In this document: in pieces, positions 1 through 9,544 of the stretch | Numbering within the stretch: position 1 is the stretch's first letter | Layout of the letters: each line of letters begins with the position of its first letter | Assembly: GCA_013003075.1 (NCBI GenBank) | Contig: JABDLJ010000023.1 | Location: 1 to 64,000, forward strand | From: Paracoccaceae bacterium | GTDB lineage: Bacteria > Pseudomonadota > Alphaproteobacteria > Rhodobacterales > Rhodobacteraceae | Reading direction: 5' to 3' | Length of the DNA: 64,000 nt | Notes under the pieces: model-generated | Database searches by the model: none | The model's input: only the letters and a program-made list of their open reading frames with translations | What the model was told of the DNA's origin: nothing | Translations under genes and position numbers: made by a program

Positions 1-35
1 CGTTCGTTCTGAGCCAGGATCAAACTCTCAAGTTG
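1..35 (-). rRNA. rrs: 16S ribosomal RNA, 5' end only (gene continues beyond window start)
   Basis: Reverse complement reads AACTTGAGAGTTTGATCCTGGCTCAGAACGAACG, the conserved 16S 5' end (27F site). Confidence 0.97.
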
Positions 36-263
36 AAAAGCTCTTGCGAGCTTATCCTTGACGTTCGAACCTCTGCACATCGCCCCGGTCGGAAAACCGG
101 GGCAGTCATCTGTTTGTTGTGCTTCAGGTTTTCATAAGAAAACAAGAAACCGTCCAAACAGTGAAGCTGACCTTACATGATCGGGTCGAAACCCTAGTAA
201 GTCGATATGAAGAGGCTGATCCATCGAAAGGACCAAACCGCCCACATATCTCTTCAGTTACTA

Positions 264-280
264 TCAATTTCAAAGAGCGC
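264..280 (-). promoter_or_regulatory. rrn leader boxA-like antitermination element
   Basis: Reverse complement reads GCGCTCTTTGAAATTGA, similar to boxA (TGCTCTTTGAA...), about 230 nt upstream of 16S. Confidence 0.55.
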
Positions 281-644
281 GAGACAAAAAACAAACCGAA
301 GCGCCGTAACTTTTTCGGCGCGCCCGCCTGCTCGTCTCTATTGTTTGTTACCGTTATTGCGTTCCCGCCGTCTCGGTGAAGGGGTATCTATTGCCCCACG
401 CCGCAGACCGCAAGAGGTTTTTTTCGCAAAAAAGACATTTTTTTGAGCGCCGTCGAAATACCCGCAAAATATAGGGTTTCTCGCATGCCGGCGCACCAAA
501 GCTCGGCGGTTGTGGGGCTCACCATACAGCAAGACCGCTCAATTTGCCACTCTGCTGCGACTCGGTGCGTGCGCACAGGCGGCCCGGGCGCAGAATCTGG
601 GGCAAATCCGCGGGTCTGCGCGGGCCGCCATTCGGCGAGTCGCG

Positions 645-1256
645 CTAGCCGGCGGCAAGCTTGCGGCTCTTGAAGTCGATGCGCGCCAGAAGCAGCAGCC
701 CCACGAGCCCCATGTAGATCAGCGGCTCAAGCTGAAAGCCCTTCACCAGAATCACGAAATGCAGCGCGCCGAGCAGCGCGGCACCATAGCCAAGCTGGTG
801 CACACGCTTCCAGCGCCGCGGCCCCAGCTTGCGGATCGCCCAGTTGTTCGAAGTAAGCGCCAACGGGATCAAAAGCGCGAACGCCGCCATGCCTATGGTG
901 ATGTACCAGCGCTTCACGATGTCCGCCCAGATCAGGCTGACATCGCCGATATCGAGAAACAGCCAGACCGCGAGATGAAAGCTGACATAGTAGAACGCAA
1001 GAAGCCCGAACGCCCGCCGGTAGCGGATCAGATTGATGCCTGTGAACCGGCGAAGCGGCGTCACGGCAAGCGTGACGATCAGCATCTGCAAAGCCAGAAG
1101 CCCGACAAGATGCTCCAGCGTCTTGATCGGCTCCGGCCCAAGCTGGCCGTCGAGCCCCTGCCAGAAATACCACAAGGGCGGCAGCGACCCGAGCAGGTAG
1201 ACAGGCCAAGTGGGCACGCGGCGCAGGCCGGAATTGATGGTCTGGGAAATCGTCAT
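645..1256 (-). CDS. msrQ: protein-methionine-sulfoxide reductase heme-binding subunit MsrQ (YedZ)
   Basis: Multi-TM ferric-reductase-like protein with conserved His (FYYVSFHLAVW, KRVHQLGY), in the same cluster as msrP. Confidence 0.92.
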   Translation of the reverse strand: MTISQTINSGLRRVPTWPVYLLGSLPPLWYFWQGLDGQLGPEPIKTLEHLVGLLALQMLIVTLAVTPLRRFTGINLIRYRRAFGLLAFYYVSFHLAVWLFLDIGDVSLIWADIVKRWYITIGMAAFALLIPLALTSNNWAIRKLGPRRWKRVHQLGYGAALLGALHFVILVKGFQLEPLIYMGLVGLLLLARIDFKSRKLAAG

Positions 1257-1269
1257 TACTTGTCTCTAA

Positions 1270-1482
1270 CTATCCGCAGCAGGTGTCGCCAATCTGGATT
1301 GGCGGGCACGGCACCGTCCCGTATGAACAAAAGACGCAACAGTCGCCGGGCTTGGGCCGCAATACGGCGTGGCAGCTTTTGCATTCATAGAACCACTGGC
1401 AGGCGTCTTCCGGCATGACCTCGTCACGGACAGCCCCGCATTCGGGGCATGTGAGGGTCGAGGTCAGTTGAAGCTGGGTCAC
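1270..1482 (-). CDS. GDCCVxC domain-containing small cysteine-rich protein
   Basis: 70 aa with 11 Cys; contains KPGDCCVFCSYGTVPCPPIQ; lies between msrP and msrQ. Confidence 0.85.
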   Translation of the reverse strand: MTQLQLTSTLTCPECGAVRDEVMPEDACQWFYECKSCHAVLRPKPGDCCVFCSYGTVPCPPIQIGDTCCG

Positions 1483-1483
1483 G

Positions 1484-2389
1484 TCAGAAGAACTCGCTCA
1501 GGTCCATGCCGTCATAGAGTGAGGCGACCTCTTCTTCGTAGCCGTTGAACATCAGGGTCGGCCGCCGCCTGGCAAAAAGCCCGCCGCCGATCACACGTTC
1601 GGTGGCTTGGCTCCAGCGCGGATGATCCACGTTGGGGTTCACATTGCTAAAAAAACCATACTCGCCCGGGATCGCCATATTCCAGCTGATATCGGGTTGC
1701 TCTTCGGTGAGCGATATCCGGACGATCGATTTGATCGACTTGAAACCGTATTTCCATGGCACAACCAGGCGGATCGGCGCGCCGTTCTGGTTGGGAAGTT
1801 CCTGGCCGTAAAGACCGGTCGACATCAGGGTCAGCGGGTGCATCGCCTCGTCAAGCCGAAGTCCCTCCCGATAGGGCCATTCCAGGATCGGACGACGCTG
1901 GCCGACCATCTCTTCAGGCCGCACGAGCGTTTCGAACGAGACGTATTTGGCGCTTGGCAGCACACCGACCTGATCGAGCAGGTCTTTCAGCTCGAACCCG
2001 TTCCACGGCACGACCATCGCCCAGGCTTCCACGCAACGAAACCGGTAGATGCGTTCTTCTATGGCCTTGTCCTTCAGGATGTCGGCGATGTCATAGGTGC
2101 CGGGACGCTCGACAAGGCCGTCGATGACGATTGACCAGGGATCGGTGGTGAGTGCGCCAGCGTATTGCTTGGGGTCGGACTTGCCGGTTCCGAACTCGTA
2201 AAAGTTGTTGTAGCTAGTGATGTCGTCAAAGCTGTTCAGGACAAGATCTTCTTCCTGCGCCGCCGCAGGGCCGGCGATAGATCCAAGACCCAGCGCCGCG
2301 GCGCCCGCCATGAGTTGGCGACGGTTCATGTAGACACGCTCGGGCGTCACGTCGCTGTACTTCAGATCACTTTTGTAGCGTGCGGCCAT
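1484..2389 (-). CDS. msrP: protein-methionine-sulfoxide reductase catalytic subunit MsrP (molybdopterin, Tat substrate)
   Basis: Tat-like signal [14 protein letters not shown]; sulfite-oxidase fold motifs ([38 protein letters not shown]). Confidence 0.95.
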   Translation of the reverse strand: MAARYKSDLKYSDVTPERVYMNRRQLMAGAAALGLGSIAGPAAAQEEDLVLNSFDDITSYNNFYEFGTGKSDPKQYAGALTTDPWSIVIDGLVERPGTYDIADILKDKAIEERIYRFRCVEAWAMVVPWNGFELKDLLDQVGVLPSAKYVSFETLVRPEEMVGQRRPILEWPYREGLRLDEAMHPLTLMSTGLYGQELPNQNGAPIRLVVPWKYGFKSIKSIVRISLTEEQPDISWNMAIPGEYGFFSNVNPNVDHPRWSQATERVIGGGLFARRRPTLMFNGYEEEVASLYDGMDLSEFF

Positions 2390-2684
2390 ATCGTCCTCCA
2401 GATGTGTTCATGTCTAATGGCCTAAAGATGATGCTTACGTAAAGACAATCAAACACTGCTCACAAAGCTGTGCGAGATGCTTCAGATCACCCGAAAATGA
2501 CCCGGATTTCTCACACTCCCTGACATTTTTGTGATTGGAAACCGACAGGGCGCGTAGCTTAGCGCGCCCCACTTCTTCGTCAAACCCAGTCGGCAGGAAT
2601 CCCCGCTGATCCGGTTTCGAATTGGTCCCGTATTTATTTCCGATACGACACAACGTATCCGCAACAACCTTATGGAGATTACAC

Positions 2685-3164
2685 ATGTTTCGCAGAACTT
2701 TTGTCGCACTGACAGCCGCCACCATGCTGACCGCCCCCGCCTTTGCAGGCGGCCACAGCAAGGACATCGTCGACACCGCTGTCGGCGCCGGCACCTTCAA
2801 CACGCTGGTCGCCGCAGTTTCCGCGGCAGAACTGGTCGACACGCTGAAAAGCGAGGGCCCGTTCACCGTATTCGCACCGACCGACGAAGCCTTCGCGGCG
2901 CTGCCTGAAGGCACGGTGGAAAGCCTGCTGATGCCCGAAAACAAGGACCAGCTGGTCGCCGTTCTGACGTACCACGTGGTGCCCGGCAAAGTGATGTCGA
3001 CCGATCTGAGCAACAACATGATGGCCGGCACGGTGAACGGTGCCAACGTGACCATCATGACCGAAGGCGGCGTGACGGTTGATGGCGCAAACGTCGTCAC
3101 CGCTGACATCGAAGCATCCAACGGCGTGATCCACGTGATCGATGCCGTGATCCTGCCGAAGTAA
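2685..3164 (+). CDS. secreted fasciclin (FAS1) domain protein
   Basis: Signal peptide [24 protein letters not shown]1 motifs [39 protein letters not shown]. Start trimmed from the ORF track. Confidence 0.93.
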   Translation: MFRRTFVALTAATMLTAPAFAGGHSKDIVDTAVGAGTFNTLVAAVSAAELVDTLKSEGPFTVFAPTDEAFAALPEGTVESLLMPENKDQLVAVLTYHVVPGKVMSTDLSNNMMAGTVNGANVTIMTEGGVTVDGANVVTADIEASNGVIHVIDAVILPK

Positions 3165-3184
3165 CCCGGCACGCTTCAATGCTA

Positions 3185-3216
3185 AGGAAGGCCCTGCCAT
3201 CGGCGGGGCCTTTTTC
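3185..3216 (+). terminator. intrinsic terminator after fasciclin gene
   Basis: GGCCCTGCC-ATC-GGCGGGGCC followed by TTTTT. Confidence 0.8.
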
Positions 3217-3334
3217 GTGTGCGCCGGCCGTGCGTGCGCGCTGCTCTGGCTTTGTGTCACGGCAGCTTGCCCAGCGCGAAGTGCCACCCTAGTCTTGCCG
3301 GCAACGCTGACCCCTGCACCGATGGAGAACAAGC

Positions 3335-4165
3335 ATGACCGATATCCCCCGCCTGGCCTTCCACGACGGACACTCGATCCCGCAACTTGGCTTCGGCATC
3401 TGGCAAGTGCCGTCCGATATCGCCACCGATGTGGTGCAAAGCGCTTTGGAAACAGGCTACCGGCTGATCGATGGCGCGTATCTCTACAATAATGAGGAAG
3501 GGCTTGGCGAAGGCCTGCGCCGCTCGGGTGTGCCGCGCGAGGAGGTGTTCATCACCACGAAGGTCTGGAACAACGAGCAAGGTCGCGACAAGGCCCGCGC
3601 CTCGGTCGAGCGGAGCCTGAAATCCATCGGGGTCGACCAGCTTGACCTTGTTCTGATCCACTGGCCGGTGCCGGCTCAGGATCTTTACGTCGAGACGTGG
3701 AAGGCGTTCATCGAGATGCGCGACGAGGGGCTGATGCGGTCGATCGGTGTGTCGAATTTCAACGCCGACCACCTGGAGCGGATCATAATGGAGGCAGGCG
3801 AGGTTCCGGTTCTGAACCAGATCGAGCTGAACCCCGAGTTGCAGCAGCCAGACATGCGCGCGGCCAATGCAAAGCACGGGATCGTCACGCAATCTTGGAC
3901 ACCGCTTGGCAATGGCCGCTCGTTCGAGGCAAAGCCGATCTTGGCCGCCGCCGCGCGCACCGGCAAGAGCCCCGCGCAGGTTATCCTTCGCTGGCACCTG
4001 CAGCTTGGCAACGCGGTGATCCCGCGCTCGACCAAGCGCACGCGGCAGGCCGAGAATATCGACGTGTTCGGTTTCAACCTGACCGCCGACGAGATGGACG
4101 GAATTGCCGGCCTCGATGTGGGCCTGCGCACGGGGCCCGATCCATCGGTCTTCAAAATGATGTAG
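3335..4165 (+). CDS. aldo/keto reductase
   Basis: AKR motifs GYRLIDGAYLYNNEEGLGEGL, DLVLIHWP, SIGVSNF. Confidence 0.95.
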   Translation: MTDIPRLAFHDGHSIPQLGFGIWQVPSDIATDVVQSALETGYRLIDGAYLYNNEEGLGEGLRRSGVPREEVFITTKVWNNEQGRDKARASVERSLKSIGVDQLDLVLIHWPVPAQDLYVETWKAFIEMRDEGLMRSIGVSNFNADHLERIIMEAGEVPVLNQIELNPELQQPDMRAANAKHGIVTQSWTPLGNGRSFEAKPILAAAARTGKSPAQVILRWHLQLGNAVIPRSTKRTRQAENIDVFGFNLTADEMDGIAGLDVGLRTGPDPSVFKMM

Positions 4166-4212
4166 TTGAGGCATCCGCACAAGCTCCGGACCGGGCTGGC
4201 CAGGGCCGCCCG

Positions 4213-4247
4213 TTAAAAAGCCCGCGCGGGATGGCGCGGGCTTTTTT
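4213..4247. terminator. bidirectional intrinsic terminator between convergent AKR and clpB
   Basis: AAAAAGCCCGCGC-GGGATG-GCGCGGGCTTTTTT. Confidence 0.85.
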
Positions 4248-4268
4248 GGTTTCACGCTGCCATGCAGG

Positions 4269-6884
4269 TCAATGCACGACGGCATCCTCGGGCGGCTGCC
4301 GGTTAGAGCTTGAAACGCGGTCGCCCACGATAAGCCCGTCGCTTCCAGCGGTAACCGTCAGGGCGTCGCCGTCCGACAAATCCCCGGCCAACAGCATCTC
4401 GGCCAATTGATCCTGCAAGGCGCGCTGGATGACACGCTTGAGCGGCCTGGCCCCGAACACCGGATCATAGCCTTCGTCGGCCAGCCACTTGCGCGCGCCG
4501 TCGTCAAGCGAAAGCGTGATATTGCGCTTGGCCAGACGATGCTCCAGCCTCTGAAGCTGGATCTCGACGATGCCGGTCATGTCCTCGCGGGTCAGCCTGT
4601 CGAAGATGATCGTCTCATCAAGACGGTTCAGGAACTCGGGCCGGAAATGCGCGCGAACAGCGTCCATCATGTCGCGATGCGCCGCCTTGCTGTCACCGCC
4701 TTCCGGCATATGGCTGAGCGCCTGACTGCCTAGGTTCGAGGTCAGCACGATCAGCGTCTGTTTGAAGTCCACGGTACGGCCGTGACCATCCGTCAGAACG
4801 CCGTCATCGAGAACCTGCAGAAGCACGTTGTACACATCCGGGTGCGCCTTTTCGACCTCGTCGAACAGCACGACCTGGTAAGGCCGCCGCCGCACGGCCT
4901 CGGTCAGCACCCCGCCCTCGTCATAGCCGACATAGCCCGGAGGCGCACCGATCAGGCGGGCCACCGCGTGCTTTTCCATGTACTCCGACATATCGACACG
5001 CACCATCGCGCTGTCGTCATCAAACAGGAACTCGGCCAAGGCCTTGGTCAGCTCGGTCTTGCCGACCCCGGTGGGGCCGAGAAAGAGGAACGAGCCAAGC
5101 GGGCGGTTTTCGTCCTGAAGCCCGGCCCGCGCACGGCGCACGGCGTTCGAGACTGCGCGCACGGCGGCGTGCTGGCCAATCACCCGTTTGCCAAGCTCTT
5201 CTTCCATGCGCAGAAGCTTGTCGCGCTCGCCTTCCAGCATCTTCGAAGTCGGAATGCCGGTCCAGCGCTCGACAACGCTTGCAATCTGCTCGGGTCGCAC
5301 CGCCTCTTCGACCATCATGTCGTTCTCGGATGCCTCGGCCTCGGCCACCTGCTTTTCCAACTGCGGGATCACGCCGTAGGACAGCTCGCCAGCCTTGGCC
5401 AGATCACCGTCGCGCTTGGCCTGGTCAAGCTCGGCCCGCGCACGGTCCAGCTTTTCCTTGACGCCGCGCGCCTCCTCCAGCCGGTCGCGTTCTGACTGCC
5501 AGGTGGCGGTCATTTCGGCCGACTTCTGCTGCAGGTCCGACAGGTCTTTCTCCAGCTTCGCCAGGCGCTCTTTAGAGGCCTTGTCATCTTCCTTCTTCAG
5601 CGCCTCGGCCTCGATCTGTTTTTGCAGGATCTCACGATCGAGCGCATCAAGCTCTTCGGGCTTGCTGTCGACCTCCATCCGCAGGCGGCTGGCCGCCTCG
5701 TCCATCAGGTCGATCGCCTTGTCCGGCAAAAACCGGTCGGTGATATAGCGGTGCGAGAGGGCCGCCGCCGCCACCAGCGCTGCGTCAGAGATGCGCACAC
5801 CATGGTGCAGCTCGTACTTTTCCTTGATCCCGCGCAGGATCGAGACGGTGTCGGCCTCGGTCGGCTCTTCAACCATCAACGGCTGGAAGCGCCGGGCGAG
5901 CGCTGCGTCTTTTTCCACGTGCTTGCGGTATTCATCCAGCGTCGTTGCGCCGATGCAGTGCAATTCGCCCCGCGCCAAAGCCGGCTTAAGTAGGTTGGAG
6001 GCATCCATAGCGCCTTCGGATTTGCCCGCGCCCACAAGCGTGTGCATCTCGTCGATGAACAGGATGATCTCGCCTGCGGCCGAGGTGACCTCGGACAACA
6101 CCGCTTTAAGGCGTTCTTCGAACTCGCCACGGTATTTGGCGCCGGCAATCAGCGCGCCCATATCGAGCGACAGAAGCTTCTTGTTGCGCAGGCTTTCAGG
6201 CACATCGCCATCGACGATACGCATCGCAAGCCCTTCGGAGATGGCCGTCTTGCCGACGCCGGGCTTGCCGATCAAAACCGGATTGTTCTTGGTCCGGCGC
6301 GACAGCACCTGCATCGCGCGGCGGATTTCCTCGTCCCGGCCGATGATCGGATCGATCTTGCCGTCCCGGGCCGCTTCGGTCAGGTCGTGCGCATATTTCT
6401 TGAGCGCGTCGTAGCCTTCCTCGGCGCTGGCCGTGTCGGCGGTGCGCCCCTTGCGGATATCGTTGATCGCCGAATTGAGACCCTGAGCCGTCACGGCGCC
6501 GCCCTCAAGCGCGTCCTTCGCCTTGGATTTGACCATCGCCAACGCCATCAGGATGCGCTCGACCGGCACGAAGCTGTCGCCGGCCTTGGTGGCGATCTTC
6601 TCGGCCTCGTCGAGGACCTTGGCGGTCTGCTGGTCCATGTAGGTCTGACTGGCATCGCCCGATACCTTGGGCATTTTCGACAGCGACAAATCGACCGTCT
6701 CCAAGACCCGGTCGGGGGCGCCGCCGGCGCGCTTGATCAAGTTGGCGGCAAGCCCCTGATCATCGTCCATGAGTGCTTTCAGCAAATGCTCGGGCGCAAG
6801 CCTCTGGTGGCTTTCGCGCATCGCGATCGTCTGGGCGGCCTGCAAGAAGCCGCGCGACCGCTCAGTGAACTTCTCCAAGTTCAT
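4269..6884 (-). CDS. clpB: ATP-dependent chaperone ClpB
   Basis: [18 protein letters not shown]..., two AAA modules ([20 protein letters not shown]), Clp_N and ClpB middle domain. Confidence 0.98.
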   Translation of the reverse strand: MNLEKFTERSRGFLQAAQTIAMRESHQRLAPEHLLKALMDDDQGLAANLIKRAGGAPDRVLETVDLSLSKMPKVSGDASQTYMDQQTAKVLDEAEKIATKAGDSFVPVERILMALAMVKSKAKDALEGGAVTAQGLNSAINDIRKGRTADTASAEEGYDALKKYAHDLTEAARDGKIDPIIGRDEEIRRAMQVLSRRTKNNPVLIGKPGVGKTAISEGLAMRIVDGDVPESLRNKKLLSLDMGALIAGAKYRGEFEERLKAVLSEVTSAAGEIILFIDEMHTLVGAGKSEGAMDASNLLKPALARGELHCIGATTLDEYRKHVEKDAALARRFQPLMVEEPTEADTVSILRGIKEKYELHHGVRISDAALVAAAALSHRYITDRFLPDKAIDLMDEAASRLRMEVDSKPEELDALDREILQKQIEAEALKKEDDKASKERLAKLEKDLSDLQQKSAEMTATWQSERDRLEEARGVKEKLDRARAELDQAKRDGDLAKAGELSYGVIPQLEKQVAEAEASENDMMVEEAVRPEQIASVVERWTGIPTSKMLEGERDKLLRMEEELGKRVIGQHAAVRAVSNAVRRARAGLQDENRPLGSFLFLGPTGVGKTELTKALAEFLFDDDSAMVRVDMSEYMEKHAVARLIGAPPGYVGYDEGGVLTEAVRRRPYQVVLFDEVEKAHPDVYNVLLQVLDDGVLTDGHGRTVDFKQTLIVLTSNLGSQALSHMPEGGDSKAAHRDMMDAVRAHFRPEFLNRLDETIIFDRLTREDMTGIVEIQLQRLEHRLAKRNITLSLDDGARKWLADEGYDPVFGARPLKRVIQRALQDQLAEMLLAGDLSDGDALTVTAGSDGLIVGDRVSSSNRQPPEDAVVH

Positions 6885-6962
6885 GGCGTCTCTCCTTCCA
6901 AAAAGCGCCCTCGTCAAACCTGCCCGGCAAGGCGGCACAGGATTTTTCAGGGCCTCAATTTC

Positions 6963-6991
6963 TAGATGGGAAATGAGGGGCCAAGTTCAAG
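6963..6991 (-). promoter_or_regulatory. sigma32 (RpoH)-type heat-shock promoter of clpB
   Basis: Minus strand: CTTGAA - N15 - CCCATCTA, close to the RpoH consensus, about 80-110 nt upstream of clpB ATG. Confidence 0.7.
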
Positions 6992-7108
6992 CTATGGTGG
7001 CCAAAAATGCGCCAAGTTTGCAGATGCGCCCAAGCGCACCGGGCATTTTGCCTAGCGCCCGGCCGCCATCCATGCAATCTGGGCGCGCTTTTCACCTGAA
7101 GGTGCCTT

Positions 7109-7828
7109 ATGACCGATGACAGACTGATCGTTGCGCTGGATGTCCCCAATGCGGTTGCGGGGCTGGAACTTGCCCACCATCTTGGCGACACGGTCTCGTT
7201 CTACAAGATCGGGCTTGGGATGCTGACGGGCGGCGGAATGGCACTAGCAAACGAGCTGAAGGACGTGCACGGCAAGCGCATCTTCATGGATCTGAAACTT
7301 TTTGATATCGGTGCGACGATCGAGGCGGCGGTGCGCGGTCTGGCGCAGATGGATCTCGATTTCCTGACAGTTCATGGTGACCCGCACGTGGTGCGCGCGG
7401 CCAAGGAAGGCGCAGGCGGCCGCGACATGAAGATCCTTGCCGTCACCGTTCTGACCTCGCTCGACCGCGGCGATCTCGACGAGTGCCAGATCCGCGACGG
7501 CGCCGTGCCCGAGATCGTGTTGGCCCGCGCCCATGCGGCCTTGGATGCGGGTGCGGACGGGGTCATCGCCTCTCCGCAAGAGGCCGGCATGATCCGGGCA
7601 CTTCCCAACGCCGAGGGGCGTCTGATCGTTACCCCGGGCGTCAGGCCGGCCGGCGCGGCACTTGGTGATCAAAAGCGCGTCACGACCCCGGCCGAGGCGA
7701 TTGCGAACGGCGCCGACCACGTGGTTGTCGGCCGCCCGATCCATCACGCGCCAAGCCCCAGAAAAGCGGCCGAGGCCATCGTAGCAGAGCTTTCCGCACC
7801 GCAAGCGCGCGCGCCCAACCGCCCCTAG
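7109..7828 (+). CDS. pyrF: orotidine 5'-phosphate decarboxylase
   Basis: DRLIVALDVPN, FMDLKLFDIGATIEAAVRGL, IVTPGVRPAG, VVGRPIHHAPSP. Confidence 0.97.
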   Translation: MTDDRLIVALDVPNAVAGLELAHHLGDTVSFYKIGLGMLTGGGMALANELKDVHGKRIFMDLKLFDIGATIEAAVRGLAQMDLDFLTVHGDPHVVRAAKEGAGGRDMKILAVTVLTSLDRGDLDECQIRDGAVPEIVLARAHAALDAGADGVIASPQEAGMIRALPNAEGRLIVTPGVRPAGAALGDQKRVTTPAEAIANGADHVVVGRPIHHAPSPRKAAEAIVAELSAPQARAPNRP

Positions 7829-7865
7829 GCCGTTTCGATCCAGCTCCAAGTGTTCATAAATATCG

Positions 7866-7905
7866 TCGCCGAAGGCATAAAAACCTTCTTGCCTTCGGCG
7901 AAGGT
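7866..7905. repeat. nested inverted repeats between convergent pyrF and nfeD-like genes
   Basis: TCGCCGAAGGC (7866-7876) pairs with GCCTTCGGCGA (7891-7901); overlapping alternative ACCTTC/GAAGGT and CCTTC-GGC-GAAGG hairpins. Confidence 0.75.
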
Positions 7906-7938
7906 AATTGGGGCCAGATGAAACGCAGGCCCGGGCGC

Positions 7939-8211
7939 CTAGTCTTCGTTTATGTCGCGGTCCCAGATCTTGGACTGCCCGGCGCGAACGCCCACAGCCT
8001 TGCGCAGAACAATCCATGCGACCAACGAGACCGCGGCAAAAAACAAAAAGATCCAGGGGATGGTGAAGAAGGCGGGCCCGGTGACCGCCAGAGCAACGCC
8101 GGTCGCCGCCGCGCCAAGCGCAAATCCCAGAAAGATGTAGCCCGGGATCATGACTTCAAGAAATCCCAGCACGAGCGCGCCTACCATCCAGACCCACCAT
8201 GTCATGACCAT
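7939..8211 (-). CDS. NfeD-family membrane protein
   Basis: 90 aa with TM helices and downstream partner position to an SPFH protein (SPFH-NfeD pair). Confidence 0.8.
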   Translation of the reverse strand: MVMTWWVWMVGALVLGFLEVMIPGYIFLGFALGAAATGVALAVTGPAFFTIPWIFLFFAAVSLVAWIVLRKAVGVRAGQSKIWDRDINED

Positions 8212-9104
8212 CAGACCTGCCCTTTCAGCATTTTGAAGGCGTTGGAGAACGCCTCGACCGCATTGGCCGGTACTACGAGAGTCTGCTGGCCCTGCCCGGC
8301 GCCAAGCGTGCCGAGCGCTTCGACCTGCTTCAGCGCCACCTGGTATTGCGCGGCCTCAAGACCGTTATCGGCGATCGCCTGGGCAACCACCGAGGTTGCG
8401 TAGGCTTCGGCGTCGGCCTGGATCCGGCGCGCCTTGGCGGCTTGCTCGGCCGCGTAAAGTTCGGCGTCCGCGTTCAGTTCGACCGATCTCTTGGTGCCTT
8501 CCGCGCGGGTCACCTGGGCGCGGCGTTCGCGCTCTGCGTTGAGCTGCTGCAGCATCGCTTCGCGGGTCGCCTGGTCGAGATTGACATCGAGGATTTCGGC
8601 GCGAGTGACCTCGATGCCCCAATCCTCGACCGCGCCTTCGACAAGAGCCTTGATCTGAACGATGAGCTGGGCGCGGTTCGATTGCACCTCGTCGAGCTCC
8701 ATCTTGCCGATCTCGGCGCGCACGATACCGGCGACGGTCGTGGCAATCGCGGCATCGACATCCCGTATCCTGTAGACGGTGCGTTCAGGTTCGATAATGC
8801 GGTAGAAGACGCTGGTTTCGACCTGTACCAGCACGTTGTCGGACGTGATCGCGTCCTGGCTGGCATTCGGCAACTGGCGCTCCAGAATGGAGATCTGGTG
8901 CGCGACCCGGTCCAGAAACGGAACAATGAAGTTGATACCGGGCCCAAGAACTGAACGCAACCTTCCGAAACGTTCAACTACATGCTTTTCGGACTGCGAA
9001 ACGATCCGAACGCCCTTGTAAATGCAAAGAAGAATGAATGCGGCCAGCAAAAGCAGAGTAATACCGCCGCCGCCGAGCGCGTTGAAAATGTCTTCAGATC
9101 CCAT
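8211..9104 (-). CDS. qmcA: SPFH/Band 7 (stomatin/QmcA-like) protein
   Basis: Band-7 motifs VSQSEKHVVERFGR, GINFIVPFLDRV, TSDNVLVQVETSVFYRI. Start placed at MGSEDIFNAL. Confidence 0.92.
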   Translation of the reverse strand: MGSEDIFNALGGGGITLLLLAAFILLCIYKGVRIVSQSEKHVVERFGRLRSVLGPGINFIVPFLDRVAHQISILERQLPNASQDAITSDNVLVQVETSVFYRIIEPERTVYRIRDVDAAIATTVAGIVRAEIGKMELDEVQSNRAQLIVQIKALVEGAVEDWGIEVTRAEILDVNLDQATREAMLQQLNAERERRAQVTRAEGTKRSVELNADAELYAAEQAAKARRIQADAEAYATSVVAQAIADNGLEAAQYQVALKQVEALGTLGAGQGQQTLVVPANAVEAFSNAFKMLKGQV

Positions 9105-9544
9105 TGAAACCCTCCTGTTTCGCCTTGAAGAATGGATATGGGGACGGATTAAGGCAATCAAAAGGCTGAATATTTGCTTTCGTCGAAGGTGTTGCGGCCC
9201 CGCACTCGAATGGTGGACGATCGCTCGCTCGACCTCCTGGTTCAGCATGAGGGTAGGGACATGCCAGCCGACCAAGCTCAAGCGGGTCTTTTCCCGCTCG
9301 GTCAGTTTTTCGGCCGCCCGGCCCGGCAATTCCGAAAAGCGCGCGCCGCCCGGACCCGCTTCGTTCCGCATCGCCAGGATCGCGACGCGCACCGCGCGCT
9401 ATTTCCAGATCGGGATGCCAGTGACCCCGGTCTTGCCCGCCGGCGGTGTCCTGCTTTCGACTTTCGCATCATCAAGCATTGCGCAGCTTTCGGATTGGGG
9501 CGTAGAAAGAGTGGGCCGATCCCGCTTATTCTGCAAAAGCCGCG

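Noticed and set aside
2435-3172. 245-aa minus-strand ORF opposite fasciclin gene
   Set aside because: Ser/Thr/Val-rich antisense shadow of a convincing secreted FAS1 protein.
6042-6965. 307-aa plus-strand ORF opposite clpB
   Set aside because: Antisense shadow of clpB.
9105-9392. N-terminal 96-aa extension of the QmcA/SPFH ORF
   Set aside because: SPFH proteins start with a short TM-containing N-terminus; MGSEDIFNALGGGG fits. The extension (KLTEREKTRLSLVGWHVPTLMLNQEVERAIVHHS) looks somewhat protein-like, so a small separate gene cannot be fully excluded.
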